A DNA stretch of 64,000 bases from Microbacterium yannicii (GCF_024055635.1 NZ_JAMXMB010000033.1:51147-115146), one strand, 5' to 3'. Shown: positions 8,110 to 17,861, counted from the stretch's first letter. The notes: a model not told the origin generated them from the sequence alone. Program-made: numbers and translations.

Positions 8110-9309
8110 TCAGGCGGTGCGGAACTTGTTCACCATGGGGCAGTCGAACGGGTCGCGGGCGGAGAGGCCGACGCGGTTCAGGTACGCGATGACGATGCCG
8201 TACGACTGGATCAGGCTCGTCTCGGTGTAGGGCACGCCGCGCGTGCGGCACTGCTCCATGACGATCTCGCGAGTCTTGGCGAGGTGCGGCCGGGCCATGC
8301 TCGGGAAGAGGTGGTGCTCGACCTGGTAGTTCAGGCCGCCCATGAGCGCCGTCGCCCACCAGCCGCCACGGATGTTGCGCGAGGTGCGCACCTGCTTGGA
8401 GAAGAAGTCGAGCTTCGCGTCGGCCGCGATGATCGGCATGCCCTTGTGGTTCGGTGCGAACGACGCGCCCATGTAGACGCCGAACACGGCCAGCTGCACG
8501 CCGAGGAAGGCGAACGCCATGCCGATCGGCAGGAAGAGGAAGAGCGGCGTGAGGTACAGGGCGAAGCGCAGGGCGATCAGCGAGAGCTCGGTCCAGCGGC
8601 CCTTCACCTCGCCGGGCGAGAGCAGGTGCTTGAGGCCGAGGAAGTGCAGGTTCAGCCCCTCGAGCGTGAGCAGCGGGAAGAACAGCCAGCCCTGTCTGCG
8701 CGTGATGAGCGCACCGAGGCGGCTCGCCTTGGCGGCATCCTCCTCGAGGAAGCGGATGGTGTCGACCTCGATGTCGGGGTCCTTGCCGACGCGGTTCGGG
8801 TTGGCGTGGTGGCGATTGTGCTTGTTGTTCCACCAGGAGAGGCTGATGCCCACGATCCCCGAGGCGAGGATGCGCCCGAGCCGGTCGTTCGCGGGCCCGG
8901 AGGCGAGGATCTGGCGATGCGCCGCCTCGTGCGCGAGGAATGACACCTGCGTGAAGATCACGCCGAGCGCGGCGGCGATCAGCAGCTGGTACCAGGTGTC
9001 GCCCAGCAGGATGAAGCCGGTGATGGCGCCGCCCAAGGCGAGCACGAGTGCGGCGCCGACGAGGGCGTAGAACCACTGCGCCCGGGCGAGGAGGCCGGTC
9101 TCGCGCACGACCTGTGAGACCTCGGTGTAGGCCCGGGCGACGGGCGGGAAGGTCTCGGTGCCGGCGTAGGTCTGTCGGACGGGGCCCAGACGGGCGGCCT
9201 CAGGTGCGACAGCGGTGATGGTGGCGATGATCGCACCTGCTCTGGTCGAATGCCGACCACCCTGGTCGACGCGGAGCCACAGGCGGATGCCGATCGCTAG
9301 GGCCCACAC
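8110..9309 (-). CDS. fatty acid desaturase (acyl-CoA/acyl-lipid type)
   Basis: Membrane di-iron desaturase with the three histidine boxes: LAHEAAHRQ, NNKHNRHHANPN and NYQVEHHLFPS (the QxxHH box of front-end and delta-9-like acyl-lipid desaturases); no cytochrome b5 domain is present. Several hydrophobic pairs of helices lie between the boxes. It inserts a double bond into membrane acyl chains. The start is uncertain: homology-like sequence begins near TITAVAPEAARLGPVRQTY, where there is no ATG/GTG/TTG in frame. The listed start is the nearest upstream GTG (9309), but codons between it and about 9231 look non-coding, so a rare ATC start at 9231 or 9228 is possible. Confidence 0.9.
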   Translation of the reverse strand: MWALAIGIRLWLRVDQGGRHSTRAGAIIATITAVAPEAARLGPVRQTYAGTETFPPVARAYTEVSQVVRETGLLARAQWFYALVGAALVLALGGAITGFILLGDTWYQLLIAAALGVIFTQVSFLAHEAAHRQILASGPANDRLGRILASGIVGISLSWWNNKHNRHHANPNRVGKDPDIEVDTIRFLEEDAAKASRLGALITRRQGWLFFPLLTLEGLNLHFLGLKHLLSPGEVKGRWTELSLIALRFALYLTPLFLFLPIGMAFAFLGVQLAVFGVYMGASFAPNHKGMPIIAADAKLDFFSKQVRTSRNIRGGWWATALMGGLNYQVEHHLFPSMARPHLAKTREIVMEQCRTRGVPYTETSLIQSYGIVIAYLNRVGLSARDPFDCPMVNKFRTA

Positions 9310-9416
9310 TACGCAGGTGCATATGGCCGTGGGGGAATGGGGTGGTGGATCCCCAGGATGTTGGCGGGGCATCCCCAGGCGGGGATCTTGACAGAGTTCG
9401 GAAGAAGTCCCGCCTC

Positions 9417-9422
9417 TACGAT
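9417..9422 (+). promoter_or_regulatory. -10 box of the terC leaderless promoter
   Basis: TACGAT, 6 nt before the GTG at 9429. A TTGACA at 9388-9393 is 23 nt upstream, which is too far for a normal spacer. Confidence 0.6.
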
Positions 9423-9428
9423 GACGGA

Positions 9429-10331
9429 GTGGACTTCTCCTTCGCCTTCACGCCCGATCTGATCGCCGTGTTCCTGACGCTGTTCGTCCTCGAGGTGGTG
9501 CTCGGCGTCGACAACGTCATCTTCATCTCGATCCTCGCGTCCAAGCTGCCGAAGGAGCAGCAGGCGCGTGCCCGCAACCTCGGGCTCACCCTCGCGATGC
9601 TCATGCGCGTCGTCCTCGTGCTCTTCGCGGGGTGGATCATCACGCTCAAGGAGGACGTCTTCTTCATCGGCGAGATGGGCTTCTCGTGGAAGGACCTCAT
9701 CCTCATCGCCGGTGGACTCTTCCTGGTCTACAAGGCCGTCACCGAGATCCACCACAAGCTCGAGGGGGCCGAGGAGGAGCACGGCGGCGGGGGTCGCAAG
9801 GCGGTGACGTTCGGCTCGGTGATCGCGCAGATCCTCGTGCTCGATCTGGTGTTCTCGCTGGACTCGGTCATCACCGCCGTCGGCATGACGACGAACCTGC
9901 TCATCATCATCACCGTGGTCGTGCTGTCGTTCGGCATCATGCTCTTCGCCTCGCGCTTCATCTTCAACTTCGTCAACAAGCACCCGACGGTGAAGATGCT
10001 CGCGCTCTCGTTCCTCCTCCTCATCGGCGTGTTCCTCGTCGCCGAGGGCTTCGGCTTCCACATCGACAAGGCGTTCATCTACGGCCCGATGGCGTTCGCG
10101 ATCTTCGTCGAGGCGCTGAACCTCTGGGCTGCCGCCTCGAGGGCCAAGCGGGAGCGGCGCGCACGCACCCCCGTGCAGCTGCGCCCCCAGTACCCCGACG
10201 TCGACGAGTCGGTGGCCGTCACGGCCGCCCTGTCGAGCGACCCGCACGCGGGTTCGGTGGGCCTGTCCTCCAAGCCGGTGGCGGGGGATGCCGCGCCCGC
10301 CGCCGGCGAGGAGCGCCAGGGCCTCGGCTGA
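9429..10331 (+). CDS. TerC/Alx-family integral membrane protein
   Basis: 300 residues with about seven to nine hydrophobic helices. Family hallmarks are LEVVLGVDNVIFISILASKL near the N-terminus and VLDLVFSLDSVITAVGM in the middle, with acidic residues inside the helices that are thought to bind metal; a cytosolic loop (HHKLEGAEEEHGGGG) lies between the halves. TerC/Alx proteins are linked to tellurite resistance and manganese export. The C-terminal about 60 residues are polar and variable. I start it at GTG 9429 (VDFSFAFTPDL) because a -10 box is 6 nt away. Confidence 0.92.
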   Translation: MDFSFAFTPDLIAVFLTLFVLEVVLGVDNVIFISILASKLPKEQQARARNLGLTLAMLMRVVLVLFAGWIITLKEDVFFIGEMGFSWKDLILIAGGLFLVYKAVTEIHHKLEGAEEEHGGGGRKAVTFGSVIAQILVLDLVFSLDSVITAVGMTTNLLIIITVVVLSFGIMLFASRFIFNFVNKHPTVKMLALSFLLLIGVFLVAEGFGFHIDKAFIYGPMAFAIFVEALNLWAAASRAKRERRARTPVQLRPQYPDVDESVAVTAALSSDPHAGSVGLSSKPVAGDAAPAAGEERQGLG

Positions 10332-10342
10332 CCCGGTTCCGG

Positions 10343-10366
10343 CCGCGCGGGTGACCGCCCGCGCGG
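10343..10366 (+). terminator. hairpin terminator after terC
   Basis: CCGCGCGGG / CCCGCGCGG, 9-bp stem with a 6-nt loop, 11 bp past the stop. No T-run follows. Confidence 0.6.
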
Positions 10367-10374
10367 CAGCGCTC

Positions 10375-10444
10375 GCGAGCGCGGCAGTTTCCGGCGAGCG
10401 CGCTGTCACGCGGCGCAGCGCTCGCAGTGAACTGCCGCGCTCGC
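10375..10444. repeat. family D 70-bp element, copy D1
   Basis: Begins GCGAGCGCGGCAGTT and ends AACTGCCGCGCTCGC (perfect 15-bp inverted ends), with an inner dyad. 63 of 70 bases match D2 at 11511-11580 in the same orientation. Confidence 0.85.
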
Positions 10445-10454
10445 GTGCCGGGAG

Positions 10455-11418
10455 CTAGCGTCCTGGGCGAGGCCGTGACGTCGGGAGACCGGCGCCTTGC
10501 AGGATGTCATAGAGCATCCTCGGCGACCGGAGCGCGGGCAGCCGCCAGCGCGAGAACGCGGTGACCTGGCGGCGGAGCTCGTCCTCCCGATCCTTCTCCG
10601 CCAGCAGGACCTCCTCCGGAGTTCGACCCTTCAGCAGCCCCGGATCGCGGTACTTGCCCGCGCCGTCGAACTCGCCGATGTGGCGATGGTCCGGCCAGAA
10701 GAAGTCGCTGAACGCCTCGCGGCCGTCCGCGAGCGTGAACCGAGCCTGCAGCTGCGGCTCGGGAAAGCCCAGCAGTGCGATGAGCACACGGCTCTGCGAT
10801 TTCGCGCACGCTGTCGGCGAGACTCGTGGCGAAGTCGGCGGCCCGAGGCGCTCGAGCCGAGCCGCGGCCCGTGACGCTGTGCGCGCGGTCCCGCAGCGCA
10901 TCACACTCGACCAGCGCGCCACCCGGTCGTCTGTTCCACAGAGCTTGATCCGCCGCCACGACGCCCTCGAGGAAGCGTGATGACGCCAGGATATCGACCG
11001 CGGTCTGCAGCGGAGTGGTCACGCAATGCCTCTCCCACGGGTTGGTCTCGATCTCCGACAGAGGTCGAGCGTGGCGGCGGAAGGTGCCGCTCGACCTTCC
11101 GCCGGAGGCGGTGTCGATGCTCACGTCGATCGTCACCGGCCATCTTCCGAGCAGATCGATGCCGTGGAGCGCTGCCGCCCCCCAGTGCGACACGACGAAG
11201 GGGGACGCCGCTCGAGCGCCTGCTTCCCACACCCGCTGCGCGTGTCGCGCCATCGGCGTCAGGCGATCCCACTCGGCCCGCTCGACGTAGGCACCGCGAG
11301 CGATGCGGACGATCTCACCACCCGCCAGGCGTGCGCGCAGTCTGCGGTCGTTGACGGGCTCGCCGTCGTTCTCGCGGCGGCGGAACACGGTGGCCAGCGG
11401 AGGTCTGTCGATCCACAC
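10455..11418 (-). pseudogene. AbiEi-like wHTH / DUF559 endonuclease-like protein, frameshifted
   Basis: The N-terminal frame (from 11418) reads an AbiEi-antitoxin-like start and middle (RLRARLAGGEIVRIARGAYV, VVSHWGAAALHGIDL). After LADSVRE it enters nonsense. The proper continuation, SQSRVLIALLGFPEPQLQ then DFFWPDHRHIGEFDGAGKYR and DREDELRRQVTAFSRWRL, is in the next frame and ends at 10455. Removing one base from the TTT at 10800-10802 joins them as VRE-SQSRVL. The C-terminal part carries the D/E-D/E-K core (GEFDGAGKY) of DUF559/Vsr-like proteins. Either a real recent inactivation or a sequencing error. It is flanked by repeats D1 and D2. Confidence 0.8.
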
Positions 11419-11510
11419 GCCTCAAGATTGCGGGCCCATGTCCGCCGAGCATCGCCGTGCCGATCCCATCGGTGGATGGAAGCGCCCGGGCATGCCCGTG
11501 GGGAGGAGGC

Positions 11511-11580
11511 GCGAGCGCGGCAGTTCCCGGCGAGCGCGCTGTCGTCAGGCGCAGCGCTCGCAGGGAACTGCAGCGCTCGC
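11511..11580. repeat. family D 70-bp element, copy D2
   Basis: Same length and orientation as D1; ends GCGAGCGCGGCAGTTC and GAACTGCAGCGCTCGC (one mismatch in the inverted ends). It lies between the start of the broken gene and the end of kdpE. Confidence 0.85.
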
Positions 11581-11641
11581 GAGCGAGGGAGTAGCGGGGC
11601 GGGCCACGGAGAGGGCGCGCGGCGTGGGCGGGACGCCAGGG

Positions 11642-12328
11642 TCAGGCGTCGGGGGAGTCGGTCAGCAGGCGGTAGCCCATGCCCGACTCGGTCAGCAGGT
11701 GGGCGGGGCGGCCCGGGTCGACCTCGAGCTTCTTGCGCAGCTGCGAGATGTACAGCCGCAGGTAGCCGGTGTCGGCGACCTGCTCGGTGCCCCAGATGTC
11801 TTTGAGGAGCGCCTGCCGGGTGACCAGCGACCCGGGGTTGCGGGCGAGGAACTCGAGGATCCGCCACTCCGTCGGCGTCAGGTGCACGCGCTCGCCGCGG
11901 CGCGTGACCGTCTTCGTCGACAGGTCGACGACCACTTCGCCGAACCTCACGACGGGAGTTCCGGATGCCGCGCCCACGCGCCGTGACAGCGCGCGCAGCC
12001 GCGCGAGCAGCTCGTCGATCTGGAACGGCTTGGTGACGTAGTCGTCGGCGCCGGCATCCAGCGCCTCCACCTTGTCGGCCGAACCCGTACGGCCCGACAC
12101 GACGATGATGGGCGCCGTCGTCCACCCCCGCAGCGCCTCGATGACCTGGACGCCGTCGAGCCGCGGCATCCCGAGGTCCACCATCACGATCTCGGGATGC
12201 TCCTTGGCGGCCAGCGCCACGGCCGCCGCCCCGTCCGGAGCTGCGACCACCTCGTACCCGTGCGCGGCCAGCGTGATGCGCAGGGCCCGGACGAGCTGTG
12301 GATCATCGTCGGCGACCAGAACCTTCAC
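11642..12328 (-). CDS. kdpE: KdpE response regulator
   Basis: 228 residues, OmpR/PhoB type. Receiver domain 1-120 with VLVADDDP, phospho-acceptor Asp51 in VMVDLGMPRLDG and K in DDYVTKPF; winged-helix output domain about 130-226 (LTPTEWRILEFLARNPG, YISQLRKKLE). GTG 12328 is the start; nothing better lies upstream in frame. It follows kdpD by 40 bp on the same strand. Known role of the family: activation of kdpFABC when potassium or turgor is low. Confidence 0.95.
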   Translation of the reverse strand: MKVLVADDDPQLVRALRITLAAHGYEVVAAPDGAAAVALAAKEHPEIVMVDLGMPRLDGVQVIEALRGWTTAPIIVVSGRTGSADKVEALDAGADDYVTKPFQIDELLARLRALSRRVGAASGTPVVRFGEVVVDLSTKTVTRRGERVHLTPTEWRILEFLARNPGSLVTRQALLKDIWGTEQVADTGYLRLYISQLRKKLEVDPGRPAHLLTESGMGYRLLTDSPDA

Positions 12329-12368
12329 GACTGCGCCCTCATGGCCGCAGGCTTCACGGATCGAGCCT

Positions 12369-14894
12369 TCATGCGAGCGGCCTCTCGTCGGCGGGGACAG
12401 ATTCGGCGACGGGCAGTGCGATGACCATCGTGAGGCCTCCCCCGGGCGTGTCCTCGGGGGTGAGCGTACCGCCCATGCCCTCGGTGAACCCCTTCGACAG
12501 CGCGAGTCCGAGACCGAGACCTGCGGTGTTGTCGGTGTCGCCGAGTCGCTGGAACGGCGCGAACATGTCGTCGCGGCGTTCCGGCGGGACGCCGCTGCCG
12601 TGGTCGACGATGCGGATCTCGGCGGTGCCGCCGAGGCGGCTCGTGGCGACGCGGACGCGGGACGCCGCGGGTGCATGACGCACCGCGTTCGCCAGCACGT
12701 TCACGAGCACGCGCTGCAGCAGCACGGGGTCGGCCGCCACCGGCGGAAGGTCGGGATCGAGCGCGAGCTCCACCCCGTCGGGCCCCGCCCCCAGTTCGTC
12801 CAGCGCCGCGAGCACCACGCCCGGGGTATCGACGGACTGCAGCGACACCGCCAGCACCCCGGCCTGCACCCGGCTGACGTCGAGCAGGTCGGTGACGAGC
12901 GCCGACAGCGTGGCGAGCGACTCGTCCGCGGTGGCGATCAGCTCGGTGCGGTCCTCCGGCGAGAGGTTCGCTCCCGCGGCGCGCAGTCCGCCGACGGCCG
13001 CCACCGCGGCGGCCAGCGGCCGGCGCAGGTCGTGGCTGACCGCCGACAACAGGGCGCTGCGCACCTGGTCGGTCTCGGCCAGCACGCCGGCGGTGCGTGC
13101 GGTGGCGGTGAGGTCGCTGTGCTCGAGGGCGGCCGAGAGCTGCGCGGCCACGGCGTCGATCAAGCGGCGTTCGGACGCGTCGAGGTCGTGACCGTGCAAT
13201 TCGAGCATCGCGGGCGGGCCGCCGTTGCGGCGAGCGACCGTGACGGCCTCGTAGCGACCGTCGCGCAGAGGCTCCCCGTCGGTGGCGACGACGGTTCCAT
13301 CGGCATCGACGAGCCGCACGCCCGCGAGGCCGAGCGATTCGCGGGTGCGGCTGATGAGGGCCGGCACCGCCGACTCGCCGCGCAGCACGCTGCCTGCGAC
13401 GTTCGCCAGCAGCTCCGCCTCGGCCTCCGCACGCCGTGCGGCGCGCGCCGCACGCGCGGCACGGTCGACGATGAAGCTCACGAGCACGGCGATCACGACG
13501 TAGAGGATCAGCGCCCAGACGTTCCGCGGATCCGCGACCGAGACCGTGTAGTACGGCTGGACGAAGAAGAAGTTGAGGGTGAGCCCCGACATCACCGCCG
13601 CGAACACCGCCGGCCAGATGCCGCCGACGAGCGACACGAGCACGACGAGCAGCTGGTAGGCGAGCACGTCGCTGGTGATCGTGTCCTCGTTGCGAATCGA
13701 CACCAGCAGCCACGTCAGCAGGGGCCCGCCGACGATCGCGAGCAGAAAGCCGAGCGCGCGGCGCTTCACGCTGAGCGCACCGCCCGTCATGCGCGGCAGC
13801 CGGAACCGGTCGCCGGCCGCGGCGTGGGTCACGATGTGCACATCGATGTCGCCGGATTCGCGGATGACCGTCGCGCCGATGCCGGGGCCCGTGAGTGCGG
13901 ACATGAGCCTGCCGCGTCGGCTGACGCCGACGACGAGCTGCGTCGCGTTCACGGAGCGCGCGAACTCGACGAGCGCACGCGACACGTCGTCGCCGACGAC
14001 CTGGTGATAGGTGCCGCCGAGCGACTCCACCAGCCTCCGCTGCTCGGCGAGGGCGCTCGGGTCGCCCGACCGCAGGCCGTCCTGGCTCGAGACGTGCACC
14101 GCGAGCAGTTCCCCGCCGGCCGACCGGGCCGCGATGCGGGCGCCGCGCCGCAGCAGCGTCTCGCCCTCGGAGCCGCCGGGGAGGGCGACGACCACTCGCT
14201 CCCGCGCCTGCCAGGCGCCTTCGATGCCGTGCTCGGCGCGGTAGGACTTCAGCGCGCTGTCGACCTCGTCGGCCAGCCAGAGCAGGGCGAGCTCCCGCAG
14301 TGCGGTGAGGTTGCCGAGCCGGAAGTAGTTCGAGAGCGCCGCGTCGATCCGCTCCGCCGGGTAGACCAGCCCCGCCGACAGGCGGTCGCGCAGCGATTGC
14401 GGCGAGAGGTCGATCACCTCGACCTGGTCGGCGGCCCTGACCACGGCATCCGGCACCGTCTCCTGCTGGGCGACGCCCGTGATCTTCTCGACCACGTCGC
14501 CGAGCGACTCGATGTGCTGCACGTTGACCGTCGTGATGACGTCGATGCCGGCATCCAGCAGGGCGTCCACGTCCTGCCAGCGCTTGTGGTGGGGGAGCCC
14601 GGGAGCGTTGGTGTGGGCGAGCTCGTCGACGAGGGCGATCTCGGGATGCCGCGCCAGCACGCCCTCGAGATCCATGTCGGTCAGCTCCACCCCGCGGTGC
14701 GAGACGGTGGCCCGCGGCACGACCGGCAGCCCCTCGGCGAGTGCCGCGGTGGCCGCGCGGCCGTGGGTCTCGACCACCGCGATGGCGACGTCGCGGCCGT
14801 CCTCGGCGAGCCGCCGTCCCTCTTCGAGCATCTCGTACGTCTTGCCGACCCCGGGCGCCGCACCGAGCAGCACCCGCAGCTTGCCGCGCTTCAT
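12369..14894 (-). CDS. kdpD: KdpD sensor histidine kinase
   Basis: 841 residues. N-terminal KdpD domain with Walker A GAAPGVGKT (about 11-19) and VDELAHTNAPG; USP-like domain about 230-360; four membrane helices about 380-480; GAF-like region about 500-610; HisKA with SHDLRRPL (His621) and HATPase motifs NVLANAVRHAP and GLGLGLALSKGF. It senses potassium and ionic conditions and phosphorylates KdpE. TAGGGT lies 6 nt before ATG 14894, giving kdpDE a leaderless promoter separate from kdpFABC; 48 bp separates it from kdpC. Confidence 0.97.
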   Translation of the reverse strand: MKRGKLRVLLGAAPGVGKTYEMLEEGRRLAEDGRDVAIAVVETHGRAATAALAEGLPVVPRATVSHRGVELTDMDLEGVLARHPEIALVDELAHTNAPGLPHHKRWQDVDALLDAGIDVITTVNVQHIESLGDVVEKITGVAQQETVPDAVVRAADQVEVIDLSPQSLRDRLSAGLVYPAERIDAALSNYFRLGNLTALRELALLWLADEVDSALKSYRAEHGIEGAWQARERVVVALPGGSEGETLLRRGARIAARSAGGELLAVHVSSQDGLRSGDPSALAEQRRLVESLGGTYHQVVGDDVSRALVEFARSVNATQLVVGVSRRGRLMSALTGPGIGATVIRESGDIDVHIVTHAAAGDRFRLPRMTGGALSVKRRALGFLLAIVGGPLLTWLLVSIRNEDTITSDVLAYQLLVVLVSLVGGIWPAVFAAVMSGLTLNFFFVQPYYTVSVADPRNVWALILYVVIAVLVSFIVDRAARAARAARRAEAEAELLANVAGSVLRGESAVPALISRTRESLGLAGVRLVDADGTVVATDGEPLRDGRYEAVTVARRNGGPPAMLELHGHDLDASERRLIDAVAAQLSAALEHSDLTATARTAGVLAETDQVRSALLSAVSHDLRRPLAAAVAAVGGLRAAGANLSPEDRTELIATADESLATLSALVTDLLDVSRVQAGVLAVSLQSVDTPGVVLAALDELGAGPDGVELALDPDLPPVAADPVLLQRVLVNVLANAVRHAPAASRVRVATSRLGGTAEIRIVDHGSGVPPERRDDMFAPFQRLGDTDNTAGLGLGLALSKGFTEGMGGTLTPEDTPGGGLTMVIALPVAESVPADERPLA

Positions 14895-14900
14895 GTGGTC

Positions 14901-14906
14901 ACCCTA
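14901..14906 (-). promoter_or_regulatory. -10 box of the kdpD leaderless promoter
   Basis: TAGGGT on the minus strand, 6 nt (GACCAC) before the ATG at 14894. No clear -35. Confidence 0.55.
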
Positions 14907-14942
14907 TGTCCGCCGTCGTTCCTGTTGTCCGCCGCCTGGTGC

Positions 14943-15557
14943 TCATCGCGCCAGCGCGTCGAGGGCGAGGTTGAGTTCGACGACGTTCACGCGCGGCTCG
15001 CCGAGGTAGCCGAGATCGCGCTGCTGGATGTGCGCCTCCACCAGGCTACGCACGTCGGACTCGCTGATGCCGCGGGCGGCGGCGATACGCGGCACCTGGA
15101 GCAGGGCGTACGCGGGACTGATGTGGGGATCGAGACCCGAGCCGGACGCGGTCACCGCGTCGGCAGGCACGTCGGAGGGCGCGACGCCCTCGAGCTCGGC
15201 GACAGCTGCGCGACGCGCCTCGACCGCCGCGACGAGGTCGGCGTTCTCAGGGCCGAGGTTGGAGCCGCTCGAGGCCCCGACGTCGTAGCCGTCACCGGCG
15301 GCCGAGGGGCGCGACTGGAAGTACTCGGCGAGGGCACCGCCTTCGGGATCGGTGAAGGACTGGCCGATGAGGGCCGACCCGACCGGCTGGCCCGCGGCAT
15401 CGTGTACCGGCGACCCGTTCGCCTGCCACGGCAGCGCCAGTTGCGCGATGCCCGTGACGACGAGGGTGTACCCGACGCCGAGAGTGATGGTGAACACGAG
15501 CATCGCGCGCACGGCGACGCCGATGGTGCGGACGGTGGTGCGGCTGGACGTCGCCAT
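14943..15557 (-). CDS. kdpC: KdpC, potassium-transporting ATPase subunit C
   Basis: 204 residues. One N-terminal membrane helix (about 17-42, VRAMLVFTITLGVGYTLVV), then the periplasmic-type domain with QSFTDPEGGALAEYFQSRPS, ASSGSNLGPEN and the typical end SGLDPHISPAYALLQVPRIA ... VNVVELNLALD. It stabilises the KdpA-KdpB complex. AGGAG precedes ATG 15557, 24 bp behind kdpB. Confidence 0.96.
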   Translation of the reverse strand: MATSSRTTVRTIGVAVRAMLVFTITLGVGYTLVVTGIAQLALPWQANGSPVHDAAGQPVGSALIGQSFTDPEGGALAEYFQSRPSAAGDGYDVGASSGSNLGPENADLVAAVEARRAAVAELEGVAPSDVPADAVTASGSGLDPHISPAYALLQVPRIAAARGISESDVRSLVEAHIQQRDLGYLGEPRVNVVELNLALDALAR

Positions 15558-15581
15558 GGTGTCTCCTGTGGGACGGGGGTG

Positions 15582-17858
15582 TCAGAAGCCGGGGATGAGG
15601 CTCACGACGAGGTCGATGAGCTTGATGCCGATGAAGGGGGCGATCACGCCGCCGAGGCCGTACACGAGCAGGTTGCGGCTGAGGATCTGCGAGGCGCTCG
15701 CCGGACGGTACTTCACGCCGCGCAGCGCCAGCGGAATGAGGAACACGATGACGATCGCGTTGAAAATGATGGCGCTCATGACAGCGGATGCCGGCGAGCT
15801 GAGGTGCATGACGTTCAGCGCCGCCAGCCCGGGGAAGATGCCCATGAACATCGCGGGGATGATCGCGAAGTACTTGGCGATGTCGTTCGCCAGCGAGAAC
15901 GTCGTGAGTGCGCCGCGCGTGATGAGCAGCTGCTTGCCGATCCGCACGATGTCGATGAGCTTCGTCGGGTCGCTGTCGAGGTCGACCATGTTGCCGGCCT
16001 CCTTCGCGGCGGAGGTGCCGGTGTTCATCGCGACGCCCACGTCGGCCTGCGCGAGCGCCGGGGCGTCGTTGGTGCCGTCGCCCGTCATCGCGACGAGATT
16101 GCCGCCCTCCTGCTCGCGCCGGATGAGGGCCAGCTTGTCCTCAGGGGTCGCCTCGGCCAGGAAGTCGTCGACCCCGGCCTCCTTCGCGATCGCGGCGGCG
16201 GTCAGCGGGTTGTCGCCGGTGATCATGACGGTGCGGATGCCCATGGCGCGCAGCTCGTCGAACCGCTCGCGGAGGCCCTCCTTGACGATGTCCTTGAGGC
16301 GCACGACGCCCAGGATCCGCGCTTCGACAGGCTCAGCGACCGGTGCTTGCGGCTCAGCGACCGGTGCCTGCGGCTCAGCGACCGGTGCCTGCGGCTCAGC
16401 GGCCGGTCTTCTGCCCGGTCCCTGAGCCTGTCGAAGGGTAGCCACGACGAGCGGCGTGCCGCCGGACTGGGCGATCGCGTCGGTCTCGGCGGCCAGCACT
16501 GCACGCGTGCCGGCGGACACGGGGGATCCGGATGCCTCGAGCCATGCGAGCACCGCCGATCCGGCGCCCTTGCGCACCTGCGTGCCGTCCGCGAGGTCGA
16601 CCCCGCTCATGCGGGTCTGCGCGGTGAACGGCACGACTGTGGATCCGTCGGGTTCGGCGACCTGCTGCCCGCGCAGCGTCGCGAGCTCGACCACCGAGAC
16701 TCCCTCGGGGGTGGGATCGGCGAGCGAGGAGAGGGCGGCCGCGCGGGCGAGTTCGGCGTCGCCGACGCCCGGCATGGCGACGAAGTCCGACGCGCGGCGG
16801 TTGCCGTAGGTGATCGTGCCGGTCTTGTCGAGGAGGAGCGTCGTGACGTCGCCCGCCGCTTCGACCGCGCGGCCCGACATGGCCAGCACGTTGCGCTGTA
16901 CCAGCCGGTCCATGCCGGCGATGCCGATCGCCGACAGCAGCGCGCCGATCGTGGTGGGGATGAGACACACCAGAAGGGCGACGAGCACCGGGATGCTGAC
17001 GGGGCTCGCTGCATAGGACGCAATGGGGTTCAGCGTCAGCACGACGATGACGAACACGATCGACAGGCTCGCCAGCAGGATGCTGAGGGCGATCTCGTTG
17101 GGCGTCTTCTGGCGGCTCGCGCCCTCGACGAGCGCGATCATGCGATCGACGAACGTCTCGCCGGGCTTCGAGGTGATGCGCACGACGATGCGATCCGAGA
17201 GCACCCGCGTGCCGCCGGTCACCGCCGAGCGATCGCCGCCCGACTCGCGGACGACCGGAGCCGACTCGCCGGTGATCGCCGACTCGTCCACGGTGGCGAT
17301 GCCGGCGATGATGTCGCCGTCGCCGGGGATGAGCTCGCCGGCCGACACGATCACCACGTCGCCGAGACTGAGATCGCCCGAGGACACGTCGACGGTCTCG
17401 GCGCGGTGGGCCGCGGCATCCGTCTTCCCGTCGTACGAGACGACGCGGCGCGCGGTCGTCGAGGTGCGGGTGCTGCGCAGCGTCGCCGCCTGCGCCTTGC
17501 CGCGGCCCTCGGCGACCGACTCGGCGAGGTTGGCGAACAGGACGGTCAGCCAGAGCCAGACCGCGATCCCCCACGTGAAGCCGAAGGGCACCGGCGTGCC
17601 GCCCGACTGCTCCGGGCCGCCGAGGAACGGCTCGGCGATCGCGATCGCGGTGGTGAGGGCGGCACCGACCCACACCAGGAACATGACGGGGCTGCGCCAC
17701 AGGGCGGCGGGGTTCAGCTTGCGCAGGGCTCCAGGCACGCCGGCCCAGAGCTGCGCCGCGCTGAACGCGCGCGACGATCCCGCCGGGCGAGGCGGCATCG
17801 AGCCGCCGGCGGGGTCCTGCAGGGGTTCGGTAGTCGAGACGAGGGTGGGGGTGGACAT
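15582..17858 (-). CDS. kdpB: KdpB, potassium-transporting P-type ATPase with a repeat-encoded insert
   Basis: 758 residues, longer than the usual 670-700. P-type ATPase: TGES in the A domain, phosphorylated Asp344 in [23 protein letters not shown] and [18 protein letters not shown] hinge motifs, several membrane helices. Residues about 475-513 (PQAPVAE three times plus flanks) replace a tight turn between SGGTPLVVA and [14 protein letters not shown]; that stretch is repeat element A1 translated in frame. The catalytic motifs are intact, so the pump is probably functional with a loop on the cytoplasmic ATPase head. It lies between kdpA and kdpC with short gaps (3 and 24 bp). Confidence 0.96.
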   Translation of the reverse strand: MSTPTLVSTTEPLQDPAGGSMPPRPAGSSRAFSAAQLWAGVPGALRKLNPAALWRSPVMFLVWVGAALTTAIAIAEPFLGGPEQSGGTPVPFGFTWGIAVWLWLTVLFANLAESVAEGRGKAQAATLRSTRTSTTARRVVSYDGKTDAAAHRAETVDVSSGDLSLGDVVIVSAGELIPGDGDIIAGIATVDESAITGESAPVVRESGGDRSAVTGGTRVLSDRIVVRITSKPGETFVDRMIALVEGASRQKTPNEIALSILLASLSIVFVIVVLTLNPIASYAASPVSIPVLVALLVCLIPTTIGALLSAIGIAGMDRLVQRNVLAMSGRAVEAAGDVTTLLLDKTGTITYGNRRASDFVAMPGVGDAELARAAALSSLADPTPEGVSVVELATLRGQQVAEPDGSTVVPFTAQTRMSGVDLADGTQVRKGAGSAVLAWLEASGSPVSAGTRAVLAAETDAIAQSGGTPLVVATLRQAQGPGRRPAAEPQAPVAEPQAPVAEPQAPVAEPVEARILGVVRLKDIVKEGLRERFDELRAMGIRTVMITGDNPLTAAAIAKEAGVDDFLAEATPEDKLALIRREQEGGNLVAMTGDGTNDAPALAQADVGVAMNTGTSAAKEAGNMVDLDSDPTKLIDIVRIGKQLLITRGALTTFSLANDIAKYFAIIPAMFMGIFPGLAALNVMHLSSPASAVMSAIIFNAIVIVFLIPLALRGVKYRPASASQILSRNLLVYGLGGVIAPFIGIKLIDLVVSLIPGF
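16322..16436. repeat. family A element A1, inside kdpB
   Basis: Perfect 15-bp inverted ends CTTCGACAGGCTCAG (16322-16336) and CTGAGCCTGTCGAAG (16422-16436). The interior has three 21-bp units CGACCGGTGCCTGCGGCTCAG-like (one base differs in the first). 21 bp keeps the frame and yields the 7-residue PQAPVAE repeat. Confidence 0.9.
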
Positions 17859-17861
17859 GAG

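Noticed and set aside
9388..9422. TTGACA ... TACGAT as a standard promoter for terC
   Set aside because: The spacer is 23 nt, outside the usual 16-18; only the -10 is kept.
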